Positions 7,340 to 14,418 of a stretch of 57,346 nt of DNA are shown here, in pieces. The stretch comes from JADGGV01 sp035715725 (GTDB lineage: Bacteria > Gemmatimonadota > Gemmatimonadetes > Longimicrobiales > RSA9). Below the pieces are notes generated by a model. It saw only the letters and a program-made list of their open reading frames with translations, made no database searches and was not told the DNA's origin. Made by a program: the position numbers and the translations under genes. The stretch spans positions 1 to 57,346 of the forward strand of contig DASTKT010000185.1 of NCBI GenBank assembly GCA_035715725.1. Direction: 5' to 3'. Position 1 is the first letter of the stretch. The number at the start of each line of letters is the position of its first letter.

Positions 7340-7538
7340 GCCCAAAGTAACCGTGAGGGTCGGAATCGTTCCCCGCGGCGCGCCCGCGTCGGACGCCGAT
7401 CGGGGCGCCGGGTGCGGCGCTCCACGGACGCTTAGTTGTACCCGGGGACGGGCCGGAGGGCAAGGCCGGAGGCGGGTCGAGGCGGAGGTCGGCGAGGCCG
7501 TTCAAGCCGGGTCCGCGATGGGTCGATACTACTCGATC

Positions 7539-7556
7539 GGGGAACGCTCGTTCCCC
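7539..7556. promoter_or_regulatory. Perfect inverted repeat upstream of the 94-aa gene
   Basis: GGGGAAC-GCTC-GTTCCCC is a perfect 7-bp inverted repeat with a 4-base centre, in the divergent region between the LolB-like operon and the plus-strand gene at 7593. It could be an operator or an RNA hairpin; the sequence does not decide. Confidence 0.35.
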
Positions 7557-7592
7557 TCCTTCCATGATCCCACCCGAAGCGAGCTCCCCGGT

Positions 7593-7877
7593 ATGTTGGA
7601 GATCATCATCACATGGGAGGCGTGGGCCGCGGCGCTGCTGCTGGTCCGGCGCCGGCGGCACCGCCTGGAGAGAGCCCGGCGGCTCTCGGCGGTGGAGACG
7701 GAGACGCGCGCGGCGGTCGATCTGCTGCGCGAGCCGCGCGTGGCGGGGGCGAAGCCGGCGCAGAAGGACGCGACGCCTGCGTGGCCGTTCGCCGCGCAGC
7801 CACCGGAGCGAGACGGCGCCGATTGGCTCGGCGCGGGGCGCGGCGAGCGTCCGAAGCGCCGCCGTCCGAAGGGCTGA
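7593..7877 (+). CDS. Hypothetical small membrane protein
   Basis: Not recognised. The 94-aa reading frame begins MLEIIITWEAWAAALLLV, a probable N-terminal membrane helix, followed by an Arg-rich juxtamembrane stretch and a hydrophilic Pro/Ala/Arg tail ending in a basic RPKRRRPKG-like run. The start has no strong ribosome site, and an in-frame ATG lies further upstream. It converges on the 53-aa gene at 7904-8065 with only 26 bases between stops. Support is moderate: codon positions look coding, but homology could not be tested. Confidence 0.45.
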   Translation: MLEIIITWEAWAAALLLVRRRRHRLERARRLSAVETETRAAVDLLREPRVAGAKPAQKDATPAWPFAAQPPERDGADWLGAGRGERPKRRRPKG

Positions 7878-7903
7878 GGACGCCCGGGCGCGAGGGTTCG
7901 CGC

Positions 7904-8065
7904 TCAGGTGCCGGGCTGCTTGCGCCCGACGGACATGGCGAGCGTCAGGACGACGAGCAGCGCGACGCCGACGGCCCACGTGTTGGAGCCGTCGCTGACC
8001 CAGCGCACGCCCAGGTCGAAGGCCGCCGCGAGCCGATCGATGCTGCGGATGACGAGCTGCTGCAT
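7904..8065 (-). CDS. Hypothetical 53-aa membrane protein
   Basis: A tiny protein beginning MQQLVIRSIDRLAAAFDLG, with an amphipathic N-terminal helix and a single hydrophobic helix (residues ~30-45, VGVALLVVLTLAM) ending in a basic tail. The start is supported by GAGGG eight bases before the ATG. The family is unknown. A second tiny helix protein (8602-8781) is divergent across a 536-base gap, so the two may form a related pair. Function cannot be inferred. Confidence 0.6.
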   Translation of the reverse strand: MQQLVIRSIDRLAAAFDLGVRWVSDGSNTWAVGVALLVVLTLAMSVGRKQPGT

Positions 8066-8601
8066 GCCGCTACCCTCACAGGAATAGGGAGGCGCACGCG
8101 GACGGGACGCCGGTCCGCCGAGCCGGTGCGGGGTGCGGTCGAACGCGGCGGAGCGGTGTCGCACGGCAAGGCGGCGCGGCCACGCGGAACTCGCGAGGCT
8201 GCCGCTGGCCGTGTGCATTTCCAGCGTCGTTCGACGTCACCCAATGATCGAGAAGCGCGGGCGGCCCCAGGTACAAGCCTGGGGCCAGCGCTGCGCCGGG
8301 CGCGGAAGCGCTTCGCCGAGCGGCGTTTAGCGCCGGCGCGGCGAGTGCGCGCGGGTTCCCCCTCGTAACGACCCGTGTCACGGGCGGCAGAACGGATCGT
8401 ACCAGGCGGGCCGGAGCGGCGGGATCCCGGCGACGCGTCCGGGCGCTGAAGCGGACCGAGCGGCCGGCCGTAACCCCGCGCGGCGCCAGGGGTGTAGGCG
8501 CGGGCGCCTGGCCGCCGGCGAGCGCGGGGGCGTGCGCGGCCCGGGGATTGCTCGGCTGGGCCGTCCAAGCGACCAGCGATCCTTGCGCGGAGCATCGAGC
8601 G
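8066..8601. other. 536-base gene-free region with strong hairpins
   Basis: It lies between two divergent tiny membrane-protein genes. It holds a perfect 9-bp hairpin (8263-8286, GGCCCCAGG/CCTGGGGCC, 6-nt loop), an odd-centred perfect palindrome CCCGTG-T-CACGGG (8372-8384), and several GC-rich self-complementary stretches near 8290-8340. No frame on either strand looks coding. It should contain both promoters, and a structured RNA is possible. Confidence 0.5.
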
Positions 8602-8781
8602 ATGTTGCACTTTGTCCTCCAGGCGGCGACGGAGTCGGCCGCCAAGGGGTCGGATTCGGCGTTCGAGAAGCCGATCTGGCATGTCGTCCAACTGGCCCAG
8701 GACAACTTCGGCCTGGTGCTGGTCGGGCTCGTCGTGGTCTACGGCTTCTACCGATACGTGATCGACGTGCCGAGGCCGTGA
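8602..8781 (+). CDS. Hypothetical 59-aa membrane protein
   Basis: A small protein starting MLHFVLQAATESAAKG, with one C-proximal hydrophobic helix (residues ~35-52, FGLVLVGLVVVYGFYRYV) and a short basic/Pro tail. GGAG lies nine bases before the ATG at 8602, which favours this start over an in-frame ATG at 8548. A good intrinsic terminator follows at 8831. The family is unknown; it may be partnered with the divergent 53-aa protein. Confidence 0.6.
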   Translation: MLHFVLQAATESAAKGSDSAFEKPIWHVVQLAQDNFGLVLVGLVVVYGFYRYVIDVPRP

Positions 8782-8830
8782 CCTGGCCGCCGGTCCGTTC
8801 GACCGGGGGGTGGAGCAGGGCCCCAAGGAA

Positions 8831-8866
8831 ACGCCCATGGCCGTGCCGGCCGTGGGCGTCTTTCGT
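8831..8866 (+). terminator. Rho-independent terminator
   Basis: A 12-bp stem (8831-8842 with 8848-8859, one G-T pair, 5-nt loop) is followed by CTTTCGTT on the plus strand. It ends the transcript of the 59-aa gene and may also serve the convergent gene at 8888. Confidence 0.75.
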
Positions 8867-8887
8867 TCGGCGGTGCGCGACGGAGGC

Positions 8888-10684
8888 TCACCGATCACCG
8901 GCCAGCTCGCGCAGGTTGTCGTGGATCATGATCACGATCCCGACGCCGAGCATGATCACGACGAGCCAGCGCCAGAACTCTCGCGCCAGGATGAAAGCGG
9001 TGATCACCGCGAGCACGATGGCGACGCTCAAGAGGAAGTCGGTGAGCCGGCCAGCGGCGGCCGCCTCCACGGTCGCGAAGCAGAGGCCGAACACCACCGC
9101 CCAGAACACGGCATGCGCGGGGACGACGGCGACCAGGACCACGACGGCGAGCAGGACGACCCCCCCGCTGAGCGCAGCCCACACCTGGAGCGCGCGGTGG
9201 GGGGCCGGCGTCGAGTCGGGGGCGTGGACATGGCGCAGGTGAGCGTCCGGCGGGTCCGGCACGCCAGCATGAACCGACCCGGAATACCGATCCAGCGCCT
9301 CCCCGATCCGAGTCATCCGGTTGCGACGCGCCTTCAGCGAAGCCAGCTCCGCCTCGGCCGCCCGCAGCACCGCGGCCGCCTGTTCGTGGACGGCGCTGGA
9401 GCGTTCGGTGGCGCGGAGCGCGTCCACGTCGAGTGCGAGGGTCTGGACCGCTCGACGGCGCTCGGCGATTCGGCCGTCGAGCTCCTCGATCTCGACCGCG
9501 AGCTGGTCCCGTCGGCGTTGGAGCGCGGGGGGCTGCTCCGGCGGCGGCAACACCTTGTTCATGCCCGCGAAGCCGAGGGGGTCGAACCAGGAAAGGCGAA
9601 CGGATTCGTCGCGATTGTATTTCGGCCCCGCGGGAGCGCGCTCGCCGCCGAACGGATCCTGCGTGTCCAGTCCCCACAGGCCCCGGTATCGGTCGACCCA
9701 CGGAACATCATCGGAAACGAGGAACGGGGTCCAATCCCGATCTCCGCCGGGACCGATCGCGACGCCGTCGCCGCGCGCGTAGTCGATGAAGGGAACGTTG
9801 ATCAACGCGTCGATGGTCCGATCCACCGCGTCGAGTCCGCCCTGCCGCAACCGCTCCACCCAGAAGCGGCGCAACCCGGCGGCCAGGCGCTTGACGGGCC
9901 GGAGGAAGCCCGGCTCGACTCCCATCACGTACTCGCCGCGTTCGAAATAGCTCGCGTGCGACCCCGCCGCCGCGAACACCACGGGGTGAGCTCCGTCCTT
10001 GAGCAGCAGCGGATCGTCCCAGCGGCGGCGCAGATCGTCGCCGTGGTAATCGTGCGAGGCGAACGCCACCCAGCGCGGCTCGCGGCGGCCGTCGTCGGTC
10101 TGATAAAGGTAGACGAAGACCTGCTCCCAATCGGCCTCGTGGTCGTTCGCGCCGTGGAAGGTGGAACGCCAATCGTTCATCACGTAGAAGAACAGATAGT
10201 GGAGCACGGTCCAGCCGCCGGCGCGGACGACACGCGCGTAGTAGACCGGCCGATCGTCACGGGTCAGAAGCGCCCTGTACTTCACCTCGGCGGCCGCCGC
10301 CGTGCCTCCGGGCACCCGGCCGCGAACGAGGAGCGACAGGTCGAATGCCGAGTCCAGGAGACGCGACCAGGGCGGTACGCGGGCCAGCCGCCCGGGGGCA
10401 TGGAACCGCACCCGCTGCGGACGATGCCTCCATTGCCGGTATTCGAGCGCCGAGAGCGGCGCATCCACGAAGCGCAGACTGAGCGCGGGCTCGCCGCCGT
10501 GAGCGGCGAGCCGGTCGAGGTCGAGCGCACCGCGGGCGACCACGAGTCGTGATCTGCCCGCGGGATCCCGCAGCCACAGGCTACAGCCCTTGACGTACTC
10601 GTCCACGGCGCAGGGGAAGAACTGCTCTCCGGCCGTGAATCGAACGATCGGCTCGTACTCGCGCAGAAGCTCCAGATCGGTCAT
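8888..10684 (-). CDS. Vps62-like domain protein with coiled coil and C-terminal membrane helices
   Basis: A 598-aa protein in three parts. Residues ~1-370 resemble the Vps62/DUF946 family known from yeast Vps62 and plant and bacterial proteins: NDHEADWEQVFVYLY, ASHDYHGDD, and HPVVFAAAGSHASYFERGEY are the family's hallmark strings. Residues ~385-465 are a heptad-rich coiled coil. Residues ~498-595 hold three or four hydrophobic helices, so the protein is membrane-anchored at its C-terminus. The start at 10684 overlaps the upstream stop as ATGA. The role of bacterial Vps62 domains is poorly known, so no activity is assigned. Confidence 0.75.
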   Translation of the reverse strand: MTDLELLREYEPIVRFTAGEQFFPCAVDEYVKGCSLWLRDPAGRSRLVVARGALDLDRLAAHGGEPALSLRFVDAPLSALEYRQWRHRPQRVRFHAPGRLARVPPWSRLLDSAFDLSLLVRGRVPGGTAAAAEVKYRALLTRDDRPVYYARVVRAGGWTVLHYLFFYVMNDWRSTFHGANDHEADWEQVFVYLYQTDDGRREPRWVAFASHDYHGDDLRRRWDDPLLLKDGAHPVVFAAAGSHASYFERGEYVMGVEPGFLRPVKRLAAGLRRFWVERLRQGGLDAVDRTIDALINVPFIDYARGDGVAIGPGGDRDWTPFLVSDDVPWVDRYRGLWGLDTQDPFGGERAPAGPKYNRDESVRLSWFDPLGFAGMNKVLPPPEQPPALQRRRDQLAVEIEELDGRIAERRRAVQTLALDVDALRATERSSAVHEQAAAVLRAAEAELASLKARRNRMTRIGEALDRYSGSVHAGVPDPPDAHLRHVHAPDSTPAPHRALQVWAALSGGVVLLAVVVLVAVVPAHAVFWAVVFGLCFATVEAAAAGRLTDFLLSVAIVLAVITAFILAREFWRWLVVIMLGVGIVIMIHDNLRELAGDR

Positions 10685-11145
10685 GCCGGCGTGGGCGGGG
10701 GGCGGTCGCGCCGGAAGAGCCGTTGAACGGTGCGCTGATTGAGATAGAAGACGATCAGCACGTTGACCCACATGCTGGGATACCGCGGCTCTCCGTGAAC
10801 GTACCGGAGGATGCCATCACCCAGGGCCAGGCCGACCACGATCATCAGAGCGACCCACGCCCAACGGCGCAGCATCCAGATACCGATGGCCACGGCGACG
10901 AAACCGCCTGCGCTCACGATACGCAGCAGGCGATCGACGTCCGCGTCGCTGAGCCCGGGGATGGTCGCGGGGCGCGGGATGCCGAGGTCGATGCCGAGGC
11001 TGACATAGGACCGCGACACATCCAGTGCGGTCAGCGCGCCGTTCGCGAGCAGGAGCGTGATGATCGCGTACAGCCCGAAGGGCCGCCTCCCGGGCCCGCC
11101 CGGCTCCGAGCGCGCCGCACGAAGCATCTTCCGCCGGAAGGTCAT
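10681..11145 (-). CDS. Hypothetical multi-pass membrane protein
   Basis: A 154-aa protein with a basic N-terminus and about four hydrophobic helices (around GLYAIITLLLANGALTAL, AGGFVAVAIGIWML, WAWVALMIVVGLALG and MWVNVLIVFYL), ending in a basic, Pro-rich tail. The family is not recognised; it resembles generic four-helix integral membrane proteins. Its stop overlaps the start of the Vps62-like gene (ATGA), so the two are almost certainly cotranscribed and may work together in the membrane. Confidence 0.7.
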   Translation of the reverse strand: MTFRRKMLRAARSEPGGPGRRPFGLYAIITLLLANGALTALDVSRSYVSLGIDLGIPRPATIPGLSDADVDRLLRIVSAGGFVAVAIGIWMLRRWAWVALMIVVGLALGDGILRYVHGEPRYPSMWVNVLIVFYLNQRTVQRLFRRDRPPPTPA

Positions 11146-11341
11146 CGGCCGTCACGATCCGGTCCCCGGTGTCGCGATGCCCGGATTCTCGGTCGGGCCC
11201 CGGCACGTCCGCCATTGGATCAAGGTCTCACCTGGACGGGTGACGCCGGGACCGCCACGTCATCACGAGCCAGGTCGCATCGACCGGCCCGGCAGACGCG
11301 AATCGAGCCGATCCCGCCGTACGCCCCCCGCCGACGCAGGA

Positions 11342-11368
11342 AGCCCCCGGGAGCGAGCCCCGGGGGCT
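11342..11368 (-). terminator. Possible terminator downstream of the 995-aa gene
   Basis: AGCCCCCGGG (11342-11351) and CCCGGGGGCT (11359-11368) form a perfect 10-bp stem with a 7-nt loop. The minus-strand transcript continues with only TTCC, so the U tract is short. It lies about 60 bases after the stop of the propeller-barrel gene. Confidence 0.5.
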
Positions 11369-11430
11369 ACGGTGCTGCGATCCGGAGGGCGCCAACGGAC
11401 ACCGGATGGCGCCGGCGCAGCGCGCCGACC

Positions 11431-14418
11431 TCAGTAGTTGTAGCCGAAGAAGAAGTCGACGAAGTGCTTGTTGAAGCTGTCGCCGTTGCCGAAGACGACG
11501 GGGGGCGCATCGCCGAGCTTGAAGCGGTGGCCGACGTCGAGGCGGAGCACGAGGGGGGAGCCGAGGGACATGCGGAGGCCGAGGCCGTAACTGCCCCAGG
11601 CGCCGGAGAGCGTCTGCCTCTCGTGCCAACTGGAGCCGATGTCGCCGAAGAAGGCACCCTGGATGCCGGGGAGCGTGAGGCGGCCGACGGGGAAGTCGAG
11701 GCCGACGGCGTGGAGGAGCGGGAAGCGCCACTCCTGGTTGAGGAGGAGGACGCGAGACCCGGCGAGGGAGTAGCGCGGATAGCCGCGGAGCAGGTTCGTG
11801 CCGCCGAGGATGGCGCGGCCGGGGATGGCGCCGTCGCTGAAGAAGCCGAACGCGCGGATCGAGTAGGCGGTGAGGAGCGACGTGCGGAAGTAGCGGCGGT
11901 AGTCCCCGGTGAGGATGAAGTGCTCGGCGAGGAGGCCGTTGTGGATCGTCGAATCGAGCGTCGAGTCGGGACCGGGGCGGGTGCAGGCGAAGCAGGACGC
12001 GAAGCCGGCGGAGATGTTGTAGCGCTCGCCGTCGATCGGCCCGGTCTCGATCCAGAGGGTGTTGTCCTTGACGTAGGAGGCGAAGCCGGTGGTAATGACG
12101 CCCTTGCGCGTGAGATTGCGCGGATCGGGCGCGGTGTCGGCCTGGAAGAGGGTGTAGAGGTTCGAGACGTCGCGGCGGTTGCTGTTCTCGAGGCCGAGCT
12201 GGAACTCGACGCGACGGAACTTGGAGAACGGGTAGCTGGCGAGGAACATGCCGCCGACGCTGCTCTCCTGGTAGACGTCCCAGGCGACGTCGCGGAAGAG
12301 GCCGCGATAGCGGTAGAAGCCGGCGCCGAAGTTCAGGCGGTGACGGAGGTTCAGGTAGAGCGTCTGGCCGCTGAAGTTGTCGAGGAGATCGCCGAGCGAC
12401 TTGGCGTACTGCGTGGCGTTGATGCCGAGGAAGACGAGGTGGTCGCCGAGCATGTCGGAGGCGAGGAACTGCACGCCCTGTGCGGCGCCGAAGCCCGGGG
12501 CGACCATGGCGTCGCCGGTGGCGAGGTCGATGGAGAAGCCGTGCCACTTGTCATAGCGCTTGGAGGAGGCGGAGCTCGCCTTTCCGGGGGCGTCCCAGGT
12601 CCAGCCGGCGGGGCGGGTGGGCGCGGAATCGGTGACGAGCGCGATGCCGCGGGCGCCGTCGGCGATGGGCGGCGGGGCCTCGAGCGCGACCGTGGGCCCG
12701 CGGGCGGTGTCGGCGTCGAAGTCGAAGCGGTAGATGGCGAAGCGGCCGTCCGCGAAGCCGGCGTAGACGAGGCCCTTGTCGCCGGGGAGCCACTCGGGGT
12801 CGAAGGCGCCGCCGGTCATGGCGGTGAGGCGGCGGCCGTTGCCGGCGGGATCGACGGAGTAGAGGTCGTAGCTGCCGGCGCGGTCGGAGCTGAAGACGAC
12901 GCGACGGCCGTCGTGGGACCAGCGCGGATCCTGGTCGTGCCACGCGCCGGAGGTCAGGGGGCGGACCACGGCGGAGTCGAGGTCGAAGAGGAAGAGGTTG
13001 GTGTTGCCCTCGGCACCGGTCGGCGCGCGGTCGGAGGCGAAGACGATGGTGCGACCGTCGGGGGACCAGTCGGGGTCCTCGTCGCGGTAGCGGTCGTCGG
13101 TGAGCGTGCGGCGCTTCTGGGTACGGACGTCGAACGTGTAGAGGTCGGAGAAGCCGGACGTGGTGAGGCCCTCGAAGACGATGCGCTCGCCGGAGGGGTC
13201 CCACGCCGGGGACTCGAGGCCGACCAGGTCCGGCCACTGGTAGCGGCCGACGAGGCGCTTCTGCTCGAGATCCCAGAGCAGGAGCGCATCGCGGTCGTGG
13301 ACCTTGGAGATGAGCGCGACGACGCCCCGCCGGTTCACGTCGATGCGTGAATCGTAGGCGTGGAAGGACTCGAACTCGGCGCTGCGCTCTCCCTTGACGA
13401 CGGTCTGTACGCCGCGCTCGCCGCGGTCGAGGCGGGTGCGGTAGAGGTTCGTGTAGCCGTCGCGCGGCGAGAGGAAGAGGAGGTCGGACGCGGTGTCACC
13501 GGACGGCGTATACAGGACGGGCTTGAAGTTGGCGCCGCCCTTGAACACGACGGGCTTGGTCCGGATGTCGAGCGGCGGCCGCTCGGCGTACTGCGGGTAG
13601 AAGCGCTTCTCGAGCGCGTACTCCCACTCCCTGGAGAGCTGGTCGAGCTTCTCGCCGGTGACGGCCTCGAGCGTCTCCTCGAAGGAGGAGTACTTCCAGT
13701 AGTTCTCGTAGACCTGGACGATGTACTCCTCGCCGAAGCGGTGGGCGAGGTACTTGTGGAGCTCCGCGCCGAGCGGGTACGACGCGAAGCTGTACATGTA
13801 GCTGAACTCGCGGATGGACGGGAGGCGGTCGTTCACGACGAGGTCGCGAACGAACATCTCGTCCTCGGCCGTCTGCTCGCTGGACCAGTACTCGGCGAGC
13901 CCCTCGGTCCACCAGTGGATGGCCTGCGGCGAGGCGTGGCGGACGCGGGGGTGCAGCCGCTGGACCTCCTCGAGCTTGGAGATCTGGAACGCGTGGACGA
14001 GCTCGTGGCGGAGCGTGTGGCGGAACTGCTCGTAATCGCCGCGGAACGGGAGCGCGACGCGTCGCTTCAGGTACTCGGTGAAGCCCAACACGCCTTCGGG
14101 GATGAAGCCGGGCATCAGGTTCGTCTGCTCGAAGTGCTGGTGCGAGGCGTAGACGATGAGCGGGATGCGCCGGAACGGATGGTGGTCGAACTTGCGCTCG
14201 AGGAAGGCGTAGCTCTGCTCGGCGTAGGCGAGGGCGAGGCGGGCGACGCTCTCCTCCTCGGGATAGTAGTAGACGTCGACGTGGTCGCCGGAGATGATGT
14301 GCCAATCGAAGTCCCGGTACTGGATCTTGTTCTTTCCGAACGGGACGGCCTGCGCCGCCGCGGCGGACGCGGCGGTGGCGAGGAGCAGCGCGCAGAGGAA
14401 CGGGAGGCGGACTCTCAT
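11431..14418 (-). CDS. Peptidase-MA-like / TolB-propeller / Omp85-barrel fusion protein
   Basis: A 995-aa protein starting with a clear signal peptide (cleavage near A22-Q23). Residues ~30-290 form a gluzincin-like domain with RHELVHAFQ (His138, Glu139, His142) and a downstream WWTEGLAEYW holding the likely third ligand, Glu172 (or Glu176). This is the pattern of peptidase MA-type zinc proteases. Residues ~300-640 carry WD40/TolB-like blades with repeated DPxWSPDGRxIVFxSDR strings. The last ~300 residues are amphipathic strands ending in an aromatic C-terminus (FFFGYNY), matching a BamA/TamA-type (Omp85, bacterial surface antigen) barrel; GGTNLLRGYPRY fits the conserved loop-6 region. It should sit in the outer membrane with protease and propeller in the periplasm. 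The substrate is unknown. Confidence 0.85.
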   Translation of the reverse strand: MRVRLPFLCALLLATAASAAAAQAVPFGKNKIQYRDFDWHIISGDHVDVYYYPEEESVARLALAYAEQSYAFLERKFDHHPFRRIPLIVYASHQHFEQTNLMPGFIPEGVLGFTEYLKRRVALPFRGDYEQFRHTLRHELVHAFQISKLEEVQRLHPRVRHASPQAIHWWTEGLAEYWSSEQTAEDEMFVRDLVVNDRLPSIREFSYMYSFASYPLGAELHKYLAHRFGEEYIVQVYENYWKYSSFEETLEAVTGEKLDQLSREWEYALEKRFYPQYAERPPLDIRTKPVVFKGGANFKPVLYTPSGDTASDLLFLSPRDGYTNLYRTRLDRGERGVQTVVKGERSAEFESFHAYDSRIDVNRRGVVALISKVHDRDALLLWDLEQKRLVGRYQWPDLVGLESPAWDPSGERIVFEGLTTSGFSDLYTFDVRTQKRRTLTDDRYRDEDPDWSPDGRTIVFASDRAPTGAEGNTNLFLFDLDSAVVRPLTSGAWHDQDPRWSHDGRRVVFSSDRAGSYDLYSVDPAGNGRRLTAMTGGAFDPEWLPGDKGLVYAGFADGRFAIYRFDFDADTARGPTVALEAPPPIADGARGIALVTDSAPTRPAGWTWDAPGKASSASSKRYDKWHGFSIDLATGDAMVAPGFGAAQGVQFLASDMLGDHLVFLGINATQYAKSLGDLLDNFSGQTLYLNLRHRLNFGAGFYRYRGLFRDVAWDVYQESSVGGMFLASYPFSKFRRVEFQLGLENSNRRDVSNLYTLFQADTAPDPRNLTRKGVITTGFASYVKDNTLWIETGPIDGERYNISAGFASCFACTRPGPDSTLDSTIHNGLLAEHFILTGDYRRYFRTSLLTAYSIRAFGFFSDGAIPGRAILGGTNLLRGYPRYSLAGSRVLLLNQEWRFPLLHAVGLDFPVGRLTLPGIQGAFFGDIGSSWHERQTLSGAWGSYGLGLRMSLGSPLVLRLDVGHRFKLGDAPPVVFGNGDSFNKHFVDFFFGYNY

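Noticed and set aside
10723..13350. Very long open frame antisense to the barrel-fusion gene and its neighbours
   Set aside because: In a genome of this GC content the antisense frames of real genes stay open for hundreds of codons. This one is Glu/Val/Gly-rich, crosses several genes and mirrors their codon pattern.
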